DNA from: Rhodoplanes sp.
Lineage (GTDB): Bacteria > Pseudomonadota > Alphaproteobacteria > Rhizobiales > Xanthobacteraceae
DNA: 64,000 bases
Reading direction: 5' to 3'
NCBI RefSeq assembly: GCF_013377085.1
Contig: NZ_JACAAX010000026.1
Location: forward strand, 1 to 64,000
The position numbers and the translations under genes are program-made. A model generated the notes under the pieces. It saw only the letters and a program-made list of their open reading frames with translations, had not been told where the DNA came from and ran no database searches. Within the stretch, counting starts at the first letter, position 1. Each line of letters begins with the position of its first letter. This document shows, piece after piece, positions 34,134 to 43,853 of the stretch.

Positions 34134-37100
34134 TTACGCCACCTGCTGCTCGATGATCTTCTCAGCCGACTCGAGGTCGACCGAGACGAGCTGGGACACG
34201 CCGCGCTCCGCCATGGTGACGCCGAACAGCCGGTTCATCCGCGCCATCGTGATCGGGTTGTGGGTGATGATCACGAAGCGGGTGTCGGTCGACTTGGTCA
34301 TCTCGATGAGGAGATCGCAGAAGCGATCGACATTGTGATCGTCGAGCGGCGCATCGACCTCGTCCAGCACGCAGATCGGCGCCGGATTGGTGAGGAACAC
34401 GGCGAAGATCAGGGCGAGCGCCGTCAGGGCCTGCTCGCCGCCGGACAGGAGTGACAGTGTCGCCGGCTTCTTGCCCGGGGGCTTGGCCAGGATGTCGAGG
34501 CCGGCCTCCAGCGGGTCTTCGCTGTCGGTGAGCTGCAGCTCGGCCGTGCCGCCGCCGAACAGGGTCGAGAACAGCCGCTTGAAGTGCTCGTTGACCACCT
34601 CGAACGAGGCGATCAGGCGGTCGCGCGCCTCCTTGTTGAGGCTCTGGATGCCCTGGCGCAGCCGCTTGATGGCGGAGATCAGATCGTCGCGCTCGGAGGT
34701 CAGCGTGGTGTGCTGCTGCTCGACCTCGCGCAACTCCTCGTCGGCGCGCAGATTGACGGCGCCGAGCCGCTCGCGCTCGCGCCGCAGCCGGTCGAGCTTC
34801 TCCTCGACCTCGGCGAGGTCGGGCAGCGCGGCCTCGGGGGCGAGCTCGGCGAGCCCCAGCAGGGCCGAGGGCTCGACCTCCAGCACGTCGTGGATCTCGC
34901 GGGCGACGTCGGCGAGCCGGCGCTTGGCGGCCTCGTGGCGTTCCTCGGCGCGCACCGCCTGCTCGCGGGCGTCTGCCATGGCGTCACGCGCCGCGTTGGC
35001 GGCCTTGTCGGCGTCCTTCTGGTCGGTCTCGGCGGTCGCGAGCGCGTCGGCGGCGGCGCGGCGTTCGGCCTCGGCCTCCTCGACCTCGCCGATCAGCGAG
35101 CGCCGCTTGAGGGCGAACTGCGCGGGCGCGTCGGCGAGCGTCTCGCGCTCCTGCTCGGTCTCGGCCAGGCGGGCCGCCAGCGTCTCGATCTGGGCACCGG
35201 CGCTCCCCTTGCGGGTGCGCCACGCCGTGATGTCGCCCGTGACGGTGGTGAGCCGGCGGGTGGTCAGGTCGATCTCGCGGGCGAGCGCCTGGGCGGCGGC
35301 GCGGGCCTCGGCCTGGGCGGCGCGCTCGACTCCGGCGCGGGTGCGCAGATCGCCGAGATCGGCCTCCATCCGGTCGGTCGGGTCGAGCTCCTCGAGGGTT
35401 GCGGCGGCCTCCTCGGCGGCGGCGCGGGCCTCGTCGCGGGTGGCGGCGAGTCGCGACTGCGCCTCGACCAGCCCAGCCCGGCGGGCGGTCAGCCGGCCGA
35501 GCTCGCGCTCGGCGGCGGCATGGCGGTCGCGGGTGCTGTCTGCTGCGCGCTGCAGGTCACGGCGGGCGCCTCGTGCGGCGGTCTCTTGGCTCGCCGCGGC
35601 CGCGACCTCCTCCCGGGCGGCCTCGACGGCCTCCCGGCGGGTCTCGACCTCGGCACGGGCGAGCGCCAGCTCGGCCTCGACATCGGCGAGGCGGTTGCGT
35701 TCGGCGAGCCGGCGGGCCGCTCCGGTCGGCGCATGCGCCGCGACCGCAAAACCGTCCCAGCGCCAGAAATCGCCGTCGAGCGAGACGAGCCGCTGCCCGG
35801 GCTTGAGGAGGGCGGCGAGCTGCGGCCCATCGGCACGGGTGACGACGCCGATCTGGGCGAGGCGGCGACGGAGCTCGTCGGGGGCGGCCGTGACATGCGC
35901 CGCCAGCGCCTCGACGCCTTCCGGCAGGGCCGGATCGGCACCGTCGCCGGCGGCCAGCGACCAGCGGATCGGCGCGGTCGGCTCGACCGGCGCATCGAGA
36001 TCGTCGCCGAGCGCGGCGCCGAGCGCGGTCTCGTAGCCCTTGTCGACCTCGAGCGCGTCGATGACGGGCGGCCAGAGCTGCTTGGCGTCGACATGCAGCA
36101 CCTTGGCGAGCGTCTTCGCCTCGGTCTCCAGCCGGTTGGCGCGGCGCTCGGCTTCGGCGAGCGGCTGGCGGGCGACGTCGAGGGCCTGCCGGGCCGCCGA
36201 ATGCGCCGCTTCGGCGCGCACCGAGGCTGCCTCGGCCTCGCTCGACGCCGCATGGGCAGCCTCGACGGCTTCGGCCAGTGCGTCGAGATCGACCGCGTCG
36301 GCGGCCTCCGCCATCATCCGGTCGAGGTCGGCCGTGACGCTCGAAAGCTCGGTCTCGGTGCGGCTGGCGCGTTCGGTCTGCGCCCGCACGGCCCCTTCGA
36401 GCTGGCGGCGCCGGGCCGTCACCTCGGCCAGCGCCGCGGTCAGTTCGGCGAGCTGCTTCTCGGTCGCGGCGACGACCGCATCCGCCTCGGCGACCCGGTC
36501 GTCGATCTCGGCGCGGCGCTCGGCGGCGGCCTCGAGATCGGTCGCCAGCGTCTCGCGCTCGGCGTCGAGCCGCTCGATGGTGCCGTCGGCGTCGGCGAGC
36601 AGTTGCGCCTCGCGGTCGCGATCGCGGGCGATCTGCTCGATGCGGCGGCCGAGCTCGGCCATGCGCTCGTTGGCGCGGGCCTCCTCGCGCTCCAGCGCGT
36701 CGCGCGCCGAGACGAGTCGCTGCAGCGCGGCCGCGGCCCTGGCCTCGGCGTCGCGCAGCGGCGGCAGCGCGGCGGCGGCGAGAGCCTGCCGGGTCGCGGT
36801 CTCGGCCTGCAGGGCGGTGCGCGCCGTGACCTCGCTGGCGCCCGTGTTCTTGGCAGCCTCGGCGGCGGCGACCTCGTCGGTCGCCTGCCGATGACGGACA
36901 TGGAACAGCGTCGCCTCGGCCTTGCGGACATGGCCCGACAGCGCGCGGTAGCGCACCGCCTGGCGGGCCTGGCGCTTGAGCGAGTCGATCTGCTGGACGA
37001 GCTGGCCGATGACGTCCTCAAGGCGCAGCAGGTTCTGCTCGGCGGCGCGCAGCCGCAGCTCCGCCTCGTGGCGGCGCGCATGCAGGCCGGAGATGCCGGC

Positions 37101-37601
37101 GGCTTCCTCCAGCACGCGGCGGCGCTGCTCCGGCTTGGCCTGGATGATCTCGCCGATGCGGCCCTGGTGGACGAGGGCTGGCGAGCGCGAGCCGGAGGAC
37201 GCGTCGGCGAACAGGATCTGCACGTCGCGGGCCCGCACCTCGCGGCCGTTGACCCGGTAGACCGAGCCCTGCTCGCGCTCGATGCGGCGCGACACTTCGA
37301 GCGTGTCGTCGCCGTTGAACTGGGCCGGCGCCGTGCGGGTCGTGTTGTCGATCAGGATCTGCACCTCGGCCGTGTTGCGGGCCGGGCGCTTCTGGTTGCC
37401 CGAGAAGATCACGTCGTTCATGTCGGCGGCGCGCATCGCCTTGTGCGACGCCTCGCCCATCACCCAGCGCAGCGCCTCGACGAGGTTCGACTTGCCGCAG
37501 CCGTTCGGCCCGACCACCCCGGTCAGGCCAGGCTCGATGACGAAGTCGGTCGGCTCCACGAATGACTTGAAGCCGATCAGTCGCAGTCGCTTGAACTTCA
37601 T
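34134..37601 (-). CDS. smc: Chromosome segregation protein SMC
   Basis: 1155-residue condensin ATPase that folds and segregates the chromosome with ScpAB. The head has Walker A GPNGCGKSN (31-39). Two long coiled coils rich in Ala, Glu and Arg flank a hinge (about 510-620, PPVIDALEVDKGYETALGAALGDDL). The C-terminal head has the signature LSGGEQALTALAL and Walker B ICVLDEVDAPLDDHN. Length is normal. ATG 37601 gives the standard MKFKRLRLIGFKSF start. It lies downstream of dsbA, past a hairpin. Confidence 0.96.
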   Translation of the reverse strand: MKFKRLRLIGFKSFVEPTDFVIEPGLTGVVGPNGCGKSNLVEALRWVMGEASHKAMRAADMNDVIFSGNQKRPARNTAEVQILIDNTTRTAPAQFNGDDTLEVSRRIEREQGSVYRVNGREVRARDVQILFADASSGSRSPALVHQGRIGEIIQAKPEQRRRVLEEAAGISGLHARRHEAELRLRAAEQNLLRLEDVIGQLVQQIDSLKRQARQAVRYRALSGHVRKAEATLFHVRHRQATDEVAAAEAAKNTGASEVTARTALQAETATRQALAAAALPPLRDAEARAAAALQRLVSARDALEREEARANERMAELGRRIEQIARDRDREAQLLADADGTIERLDAERETLATDLEAAAERRAEIDDRVAEADAVVAATEKQLAELTAALAEVTARRRQLEGAVRAQTERASRTETELSSVTADLDRMMAEAADAVDLDALAEAVEAAHAASSEAEAASVRAEAAHSAARQALDVARQPLAEAERRANRLETEAKTLAKVLHVDAKQLWPPVIDALEVDKGYETALGAALGDDLDAPVEPTAPIRWSLAAGDGADPALPEGVEALAAHVTAAPDELRRRLAQIGVVTRADGPQLAALLKPGQRLVSLDGDFWRWDGFAVAAHAPTGAARRLAERNRLADVEAELALARAEVETRREAVEAAREEVAAAASQETAARGARRDLQRAADSTRDRHAAAERELGRLTARRAGLVEAQSRLAATRDEARAAAEEAAATLEELDPTDRMEADLGDLRTRAGVERAAQAEARAAAQALAREIDLTTRRLTTVTGDITAWRTRKGSAGAQIETLAARLAETEQERETLADAPAQFALKRRSLIGEVEEAEAERRAAADALATAETDQKDADKAANAARDAMADAREQAVRAEERHEAAKRRLADVAREIHDVLEVEPSALLGLAELAPEAALPDLAEVEEKLDRLRRERERLGAVNLRADEELREVEQQHTTLTSERDDLISAIKRLRQGIQSLNKEARDRLIASFEVVNEHFKRLFSTLFGGGTAELQLTDSEDPLEAGLDILAKPPGKKPATLSLLSGGEQALTALALIFAVFLTNPAPICVLDEVDAPLDDHNVDRFCDLLIEMTKSTDTRFVIITHNPITMARMNRLFGVTMAERGVSQLVSVDLESAEKIIEQQVA

Positions 37602-37836
37602 GATCCGAGAGCTCCCGGCGCGGCCCGCGCAACGGCGGCCCGCGCAGCGGCGGAACGCGCAGCGGCGGCCCGGCGCGGCGGCAACGCCCGCGGGCACGTC
37701 ACAAACGGGCCCGGGCCCGGATTGGTCGAGGTCTGCCGCATCGCGCGGGAGAATGAATGGATCGCAGCCGCGAAGGCAACAGGGGCGGCCGGCTTGTCCA
37801 GACCTTTGTCCCCCGCCAGGGCTATCCGAAACGGAT

Positions 37837-37863
37837 GGCCCGCCGTCTCCGGGACGGCGGGCC
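37837..37863 (-). terminator. Perfect 11-bp hairpin between dsbA and smc
   Basis: GGCCCGCCGTC (37837-37847) and GACGGCGGGCC (37853-37863) pair perfectly around a five-base loop. It lies 28 bases after the dsbA stop. No run of T follows on the minus strand, so it may be a weak terminator or an mRNA 3'-end stabiliser. Nearby, 37618-37685 is a low-complexity run of GCGGCCCGCGCA-like units in the smc upstream region. Confidence 0.5.
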
Positions 37864-37891
37864 ACATCCGCAGGTCGGCCTCAAGGCGTTG

Positions 37892-38536
37892 TCACGACTT
37901 GAGATATTTGTCGATGATCTTGCTGAACTCGTCGAGCGGCAGGGCGCCGACGACGCGCTCGCCGTTGACGAAGAAGGTCGGCGTCGATTCGATCTTGAAG
38001 GTCTGCGAGCCGCGCTTGCGCACCTCGTCGATGCCGTCCAGCAGGGTCTGATTCTGCAGGCAGGCCTCGAAGCTCTGCTGGGTGAAGCCGGCCTGCTTGG
38101 CGATGCCGAGGAGCGGCGGAATCGGGTTCTGCACCACCCATTTGTCGAACTGCTGGAACAGCATCTCGACCAGCGGGTAGTACTTGTCGTTGCCGGCGCA
38201 GCGGGCCAGCATGAAGGCGCCGGCGGCCAGCGGATCGAGCGGGAACTCGCGCAGGATGTAGCGGACCTTGCCGCTGTCGATGTAGCGCTCCTTGATCTTC
38301 GGCATCACGTCGCGGGTGAAGTGCGCGCAGTGCGTGCACGTCATCGACGCGTATTCGACGATGGTGACGGGGGCGTTCGCATCGCCCATCGTGACGTCGC
38401 CGAGCTTGCTCGGCTGCATCAGCTCCGTCACGTCCACCGTGTCGGCGCGGGCCGCGACGGGGGCGCCGATCGCTGCGGCGACGGCGAGGCAGGAGGCGCT
38501 GGTGACGAGTTCGCGGCGTGTGACGGGCACGGTCAT
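37892..38536 (-). CDS. DsbA-family thiol:disulfide oxidoreductase, exported
   Basis: 214-residue periplasmic protein with a thioredoxin fold and a helical insert. The signal peptide has a twin-arginine look (TRRELVTSA) and ends PVAARA. The active site is CTHC (C67, C70) in EYASMTCTHCAHF, and the cis-Pro loop is ESTPTFFVNG. These mark the alphaproteobacterial DsbA/DsbG-like group that oxidises or isomerises disulfides. It stands in the mutY-DUF721-dsbA-smc neighbourhood that is kept in Rhizobiales. Confidence 0.9.
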   Translation of the reverse strand: MTVPVTRRELVTSASCLAVAAAIGAPVAARADTVDVTELMQPSKLGDVTMGDANAPVTIVEYASMTCTHCAHFTRDVMPKIKERYIDSGKVRYILREFPLDPLAAGAFMLARCAGNDKYYPLVEMLFQQFDKWVVQNPIPPLLGIAKQAGFTQQSFEACLQNQTLLDGIDEVRKRGSQTFKIESTPTFFVNGERVVGALPLDEFSKIIDKYLKS

Positions 38537-38727
38537 CCTCTTCGGCTCTGGTCGCTGCGGAGACGGTCTGCGTGACGTCGACGGGTCGGCGCAGCCGCGA
38601 GCGTGGCTAGCGGGTTTAGGGCTCCGAGGCAATCTGGCCGCGATTTGTGGCAATATTGCCACGCTTACATTCGCTTGAACGCCCGGGTTGTGGGCGGCTT
38701 CGGGCCACCCGATGCGGCGACCCTGGC

Positions 38728-39207
38728 TCAGCGGCGTTTGACCGCGGCGCCGAGCCGGGCGAGGGCGGCCTTGAGCCCGTCGTCGGCGAACGGGGGCAGG
38801 GCGGCCGCGGCAGCCGCCACGGCGGCGGGATCGAGGCCCGGGCGGGGCTTTTTGCGCGCCTGCCGCACCAGCGGAGCCTGGCGCAGCGCCAGCCGGCCGA
38901 TCGCCGGCCAGCCGAAAAACTGGTTGATGCGGCCGACGATGACGCCGGCCATGTGCTGGATCTCGATGGCGGCCGGGCCCTCGACCCGCAGCACCAGGGT
39001 GGCGGGCTCCTGCTCGGCGCCGTCGCGCCGGCGCGGCCATTCGATCTTCATCGGCTCGGCGATGGCCGCCACCTCGGCCCCGACGATGTCGTCCCAATGA
39101 GTGACGATCTCGGTGGCGGCGAAGCCGCGCCGTGCGAAGGCGGGCGACAGGCAAGGGCCGATCAGGTCGGCGAGGGGGCGCGGGCGGGACCGGGCCGGCT
39201 TGTTCAT
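38728..39207 (-). CDS. DUF721/DciA-like protein
   Basis: 159-residue small basic protein. The DUF721 core lies at about 10-110 (LADLIGPCLSPAFARRGF, THWDDIVGAEVAAIAEPMKI, LVLRVEGPAAIEIQHM, INQFFGWPAI). DciA, the helicase loader of many bacteria, has a DUF721 domain, so a link to replication is possible, but alphaproteobacterial members are not well studied. Start at ATG 39207, divergent from mutY with a 27-base gap. dsbA follows on the same strand after 190 bases. Confidence 0.85.
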   Translation of the reverse strand: MNKPARSRPRPLADLIGPCLSPAFARRGFAATEIVTHWDDIVGAEVAAIAEPMKIEWPRRRDGAEQEPATLVLRVEGPAAIEIQHMAGVIVGRINQFFGWPAIGRLALRQAPLVRQARKKPRPGLDPAAVAAAAAALPPFADDGLKAALARLGAAVKRR

Positions 39208-39234
39208 GGCGCGCGCCTCTGTCACAGGAACGGC

Positions 39235-40440
39235 ATGACCGTAGCAGCGCCACCCCCCGGGCGAAAGACAAGTCGCGCAGCTCGTGCCGCCGAGCCCTCG
39301 CCGGGCGCTCTCGCCGCCGCGCTGCTCGGCTGGTACGACCGCCACCGCCGCGTGCTGCCCTGGCGGGCGCCGCCGGGCGTGAAGGCCGACCCTTATGCCG
39401 TGTGGCTGTCCGAGATCATGCTGCAGCAGACCACCGTCAAGGCGGTGGTGCCGTACTTCCAGAAGTTCACGGCGGCGTTTCCGACCGTCCGCGACCTCGC
39501 GGAGGCCGAGCTCGATTCGGTGCTGCGCCTGTGGGCCGGGCTCGGCTATTACGCCCGCGCCCGCAACCTGCACGCCTGCGCCAAGGTTCTGGTGGACCGC
39601 TACGGCGGGGTTTTTCCACGCAGCGTCGAGGAATTGCGGGCGCTGCCGGGCATCGGCGCCTACACGGCGAATGCCGTCGCCTCGATCGCCTTCGACCTGC
39701 CGGTGGTGCCGATCGACGGCAATGTCGAGCGGGTGCTGACCCGCGTGCACGCCGTCGAGGAGATGCTGCCGGCCGCCAAGCCACGGGTGACGGCGCTGGC
39801 CGAGGCGCTGGAGCCGTCCGACCGGCCGGGCGACTTCGCTCAAGCACTGATGGATCTCGGCGCGACGATCTGCACCCCGAAGGCGCCGGCCTGCGTGCTG
39901 TGTCCGTGGGCCGAGCCGTGTCTGGCGCGCCGCCGCGGCGACCCCGAAACGTTTCCCGTCAAGGCGCCGAAGCGCGAGGGACTCTTGCGTCGCGGCGCCG
40001 CCTTCGTCGCCGTGCGGGCCGACGGCGCCGTGCTGGTGCGCACGCGGGTTGCAGAAGGCCTGCTCGGCGGCATGACCGAGGTGCCGACCGGCGCATGGTC
40101 CGGCGATCACGACGAGGCGACGTCGCTCGATCACGCCCCCGATCTCGGTGTCGCGCGAAGACAATGGCGGCGCGTGCCCGGCGTGGTCACGCATGTGTTC
40201 ACGCATTTCCCGCTGGAGCTTCTGGTGTTCGTCGCCGACGTGGCCGACCGCATCGCCGCGCCCGGAGGGATGCGCTGGATCGCGCGAAAGGATCTCGCCG
40301 GCGAAGCCTTCCCGAGTCTGATGCGCAAGGTGATCGCGCACGCCGGCATCGATCTTCGACCCGGCGAAGCGCCGTCCGGCGATGCGCCTGCGCACGCGCA
40401 GAAACCCGATCCCACCAAGACAAACCGGAGACGACGATGA
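39235..40440 (+). CDS. mutY: A/G-specific adenine glycosylase MutY
   Basis: 401-residue base-excision enzyme that removes adenine opposite 8-oxoguanine. The catalytic Glu is E60 in SEIMLQQT, the helix-hairpin-helix is LPGIGAYTANAVAS, the catalytic Asp is D161 in PIDGNVERVL, and the 4Fe-4S ligands C213, C220, C223 and C229 keep the C-x6-C-x2-C-x5-C spacing. The C-terminal NUDIX-like domain recognises 8-oxoguanine. ATG 39235 has AGGAA upstream. Its TGA overlaps the ATG of ridA. Confidence 0.95.
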   Translation: MTVAAPPPGRKTSRAARAAEPSPGALAAALLGWYDRHRRVLPWRAPPGVKADPYAVWLSEIMLQQTTVKAVVPYFQKFTAAFPTVRDLAEAELDSVLRLWAGLGYYARARNLHACAKVLVDRYGGVFPRSVEELRALPGIGAYTANAVASIAFDLPVVPIDGNVERVLTRVHAVEEMLPAAKPRVTALAEALEPSDRPGDFAQALMDLGATICTPKAPACVLCPWAEPCLARRRGDPETFPVKAPKREGLLRRGAAFVAVRADGAVLVRTRVAEGLLGGMTEVPTGAWSGDHDEATSLDHAPDLGVARRQWRRVPGVVTHVFTHFPLELLVFVADVADRIAAPGGMRWIARKDLAGEAFPSLMRKVIAHAGIDLRPGEAPSGDAPAHAQKPDPTKTNRRRR

Positions 40441-40787
40441 CGATAAAGCGCCTGCAGGTCGGCCCGCGCATGAGCAAGATCGTGATCCACGGCGACACCG
40501 TCCATCTGTGCGGCGTCACGGCCGACAAGACCAAGGGCCAAAGCCTCGCCGAGCAGACGCGCGAAATTCTGGGTGTGATCGACGCCCTGCTGGCCGAGGC
40601 CGGCACCGACAAGTCGAAGCTGCTCGCCGCAACCATCTGGCTCTCGGACATCCGCACCGTCGACGAGATGAACTCCGTGTGGGACGCCTGGGTGGTGCCC
40701 GGCGCCACGCCGGTGCGCGCCTGCATCGAGGCGCTGCTGCAGGGCCCGGAGAAGAAGATCGAGATCCAGGTGACGGCGGCGAAGTGA
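40437..40787 (+). CDS. RidA family protein (YjgF/YER057c/UK114)
   Basis: 116-residue small trimeric enzyme family that hydrolyses reactive enamine/imine intermediates formed by PLP enzymes. The typical residues are HLCGVTADKTKGQSLAEQTREIL, KLLAATIWLSDI and the carboxylate-binding Arg in TPVRACIEALL. It is translationally coupled to mutY by an ATGA overlap. Two PLP enzymes of the tryptophan synthase family lie in this window, but no link is implied. Confidence 0.9.
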   Translation: MTIKRLQVGPRMSKIVIHGDTVHLCGVTADKTKGQSLAEQTREILGVIDALLAEAGTDKSKLLAATIWLSDIRTVDEMNSVWDAWVVPGATPVRACIEALLQGPEKKIEIQVTAAK

Positions 40788-40791
40788 GGCC

Positions 40792-40826
40792 GACGAGCCG
40801 CGTCCGCATGGCGGGCGCGGCTCGTC
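40792..40826. terminator. Perfect inverted repeat between converging ridA and aqpZ
   Basis: GACGAGCCGCG (40792-40802) and CGCGGCTCGTC (40816-40826) pair perfectly, and an inner CCGC / GCGG extends the hairpin. It begins 4 bases after the ridA stop and has no T-run, so it is probably a transcript-end stabiliser or part of a two-way terminator. Confidence 0.55.
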
Positions 40827-40933
40827 ACGTCGATTCGAGATGGCCTTGGCCGCCGTGCGAGTTCACGGCGTGCGCCGTGCACTTGCGCGCCGATGCGGGC
40901 GGTTCGACGGTCCGCCGGTCGACGCGACGACCG

Positions 40934-41665
40934 TCATGGTCTTGTGCGCGCCGTGTCTCCCGTCACCTGCGCCGACGGCTCGGCGCTGAGCCACCGGTAC
41001 AGCAGCCCGCCGGCGGCGCCGCCGATCAGGGGCGCGACCCAGAACAGCCAGAGCTGCGCCAGCGCCCAGCCGCCGACGAACAGCGCCGGCCCCGTGCTGC
41101 GCGCCGGATTGACCGACGTGTTGGTGACCGGAATGCTGATCAGATGGATGAGGGTGAGACCGAGCCCGATCGCGATCGGCGCGACGCCGACAGGTGCCTT
41201 GCCGTGGGTCGATCCCATGATGATGAAGAGGAACATCATGGTCAGCACGATCTCGGCGATCAGGCAGGAGACCAAGCCGTACTTGCCGGGCGAGTGATCG
41301 CCGTATCCGTTCGCGGCGAAGCCCTTCGCCAGGCTGAAATCGGCGGTGCCGCTGGCGATCGCATAAAGGACGCCAGCGCCGATGACGGCGCCGACGACCT
41401 GCGCGACGATGTAGGGTGCGACCTGCCCGACGGGGAACCGTCCGCCGGCCGCGAGCCCGACCGTGACGGCGGGGTTGAGGTGGCATCCGGAGACGTGGCC
41501 GACGGCATAGGCCATCGTCAGCACGGTCAGGCCGAACGCGAAGGACACCCCGAGCAGGCCGATGCCCACCTCCGGGAAGCCGGCCGCGATGACGGCGCTG
41601 CCGCAGCCGCCGAAGGTGAGCCAGAACGTGCCGATCACCTCGGCCGCGAGTTTCCGCGCATCCAT
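40934..41665 (-). CDS. aqpZ: Aquaporin Z
   Basis: 243-residue MIP-family water channel with six membrane segments. The two pore motifs are NPAVT (in [13 protein letters not shown]) and NPARS (in [15 protein letters not shown]), with the selectivity Arg after the second NPA. The first half [20 protein letters not shown] is typical of AqpZ. ATG 41665 follows AGGAGGACACTC, a strong ribosome site. Single gene. Confidence 0.95.
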   Translation of the reverse strand: MDARKLAAEVIGTFWLTFGGCGSAVIAAGFPEVGIGLLGVSFAFGLTVLTMAYAVGHVSGCHLNPAVTVGLAAGGRFPVGQVAPYIVAQVVGAVIGAGVLYAIASGTADFSLAKGFAANGYGDHSPGKYGLVSCLIAEIVLTMMFLFIIMGSTHGKAPVGVAPIAIGLGLTLIHLISIPVTNTSVNPARSTGPALFVGGWALAQLWLFWVAPLIGGAAGGLLYRWLSAEPSAQVTGDTARTRP

Positions 41666-42185
41666 GAGTGTCCTCCTCCCGATTGTCCGTTGCCGTGCGA
41701 ACGGCTGCCCGATCGTAACGAGACCCCGACGGGTTCGCGATATCCGCGCCGAAATTATGATTGCCGCCATGCCCTCTGGATTCGCGGGATGCGGCCGATG
41801 ATTTTGCGGCAGGTTCGGATCCGGGCCGGGCCGCAGTGTTCCGAATCGGCCGATCACGATCTGATCAGAGCCGAATCCGACCCGTCGGATCGCCGAATTC
41901 CGGGTGCGGGGAGGATACGACTAGCCCTGTTCAGCGGAACGACATCACGCATTCGTTATCGGCCGCGGCCTGTCGGATCGCCGAGGTCATGGCGTTGAAC
42001 CCGGCGGTATGTGAAACCTCCTGCCCCGGCAGGCGCCGACGCGAGGTCACTTGCGGTCATGATCGACAGATCCGGACCGCGGCATGCCAGGTCTCGCGGC
42101 GGCGCAGACGACGTGCACGTCGAGTCTCGATTTCGACACGTGTGGCATGTTGTTGTTTCGGGACCAGTTCACCAGGGAGCGATCG
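41666..42185. other. 520-base intergenic region, nothing recognised
   Basis: Between divergent aqpZ and the DUF3597 gene. It should hold both promoters. I saw no convincing -35/-10 pair, repeat family member, RNA gene or coding frame with protein-like composition. Confidence 0.5.
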
Positions 42186-42587
42186 ATGAGCATCTTCGGC
42201 ACGATCATGTCGACCATCTTCGGCCACGCCAAAGCGGCCGAACCGTCTGCGGCCCCGGCCGGGTCGTCGCCTTCGGCGGCGCCGTCGACGTCCTCGTCGT
42301 CGGCTTCAACGGCCGGAGGGACGAAGCCTTCGGTCGACGTGGCGGCGGTTCTGACCGAGCTCGCCGCGCACAACAAGGAGAAGCTCGACTGGCGGCGCTC
42401 GATCGTCGATCTGATGAAGCTGCTCGATCTGGACAGCAGCCTGGCCGCTCGCAAGGAGCTCGCCAAGGAGCTGCGCTATTCCGGCAACCTCGACGATTCC
42501 GCCAACATGAACGTCTGGCTCCACAAGCAGGTGATGCAGAAGCTCGCCGAGAACGGCGGCAAGGTGCCGGACGACCTGAAGAGCTGA
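42186..42587 (+). CDS. DUF3597 domain-containing protein
   Basis: 133-residue soluble protein. The N-terminus MSIFGTIMSTIFGHAKA is followed by an Ala/Ser/Pro/Thr-rich linker (about 18-45) and the DUF3597 domain: LDWRRSIVDLMKLLDLDSSLAARKELAKELRY, then MNVWLHKQVMQKLAENGGKVP. Known homologs form a small helical domain without assigned function. ATG 42186 has AGGGAG upstream; the frame extends further up but without similarity. Confidence 0.85.
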   Translation: MSIFGTIMSTIFGHAKAAEPSAAPAGSSPSAAPSTSSSSASTAGGTKPSVDVAAVLTELAAHNKEKLDWRRSIVDLMKLLDLDSSLAARKELAKELRYSGNLDDSANMNVWLHKQVMQKLAENGGKVPDDLKS

Positions 42588-42663
42588 TTTTCCGGGCGCT
42601 GCGGCGTTAGTCACGATCGGTCCGCGGCGCCAGCCGCCGCGGACGAGTCTCTCCGTCGCCGGC

Positions 42664-43174
<511 letters not shown>

Positions 43175-43175
<1 letters not shown>

Positions 43176-43684
43176 TGGTCCGCTTCACTATCGAACCGCT
43201 CGGGGCACACGACAGATCGACTTTTGCCTGTGGCGTCGATGCGCTCGACCAATATCTTCGCACACGAGCGTCTCAGGACGTCAAAAAGCTCGTCGCAAGT
43301 TGTCTGGTCGCTGTCGAAGAAGGCACCGGCACGTTGGCCGGCTATTACACCCTCGCCGCCTCGAGCGTTCGCGCCGACGATCTTCCGCCCGAGATTCTCA
43401 AGCGGCTCCCGCGTTACCCGGTTCTCCCGACGGTGCTCGTCGGCCGGCTCGCGGTCGACCGTGGATTTCGCGGAAAAGGTCTCGGCAGCGTGCTCCTTGC
43501 CGATGCGGCTCTCCGCGTTCTGAAGGGCGACGTAAAAGCGTTCGCGCTGATCGTCGACGCAAAGGACGAAAATGCCGCCGCGTTCTGCCGGCACCAGGGA
43601 TTTCGTCCCTTCACGAGCCGACCGACGACGCTCTTCCTGCCGCTCGGAACCATCAAGAAGGGCGTCGATGCCGAAGTGATTTAG
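43175..43684 (+). CDS. GNAT-family acetyltransferase toxin (TacT-like)
   Basis: 169-residue acetyltransferase. GVDALDQYLRTRASQDVKKLVA and GYYTLAASSV are typical of TacT/AtaT-type toxins, which acetylate aminoacyl-tRNA and stop translation; the acetyl-CoA loop is RGFRGKGLGSVLL, and CRHQGFRPF lies near the end with a Phe in the place of the usual Tyr. ATG 43175 overlaps the antitoxin stop by one base; a GTG one codon earlier is possible. Confidence 0.88.
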
Positions 43685-43853
43685 TGTCGACAGGGTCGGC
43701 GTGACCAGGAACGTTCAGGTGCTCCACCGTCGCCGCCCGCTCGGCGCCATCCTACGGTAACGTAAATACCGAGAACCTGCCGCCATGATCGCGACCCTGT
43801 GCGCGCGCTGTTAGAGTAGGGTCCGCTTGCTCTGCCCGTTGATGGGGGTCGCA

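Noticed and set aside
34584-37565. 993-codon open frame on the plus strand across smc
   Set aside because: Exactly antisense to the coiled-coil and head regions of SMC, with biased composition (Leu, Gly, Asp, Arg). The SMC motifs on the minus strand are unambiguous.
37618-37685. Short tandem repeat upstream of smc as a CRISPR or variable-repeat locus
   Set aside because: The GCGGCCCGCGCA-like units are irregular and too short, with no spacer pattern. It is low-complexity GC-rich DNA.
41666-42185. Search for a small RNA or coding gene between aqpZ and DUF3597
   Set aside because: Open frames here show no protein-like composition, and I saw no hairpin with a T-run or a promoter pair.
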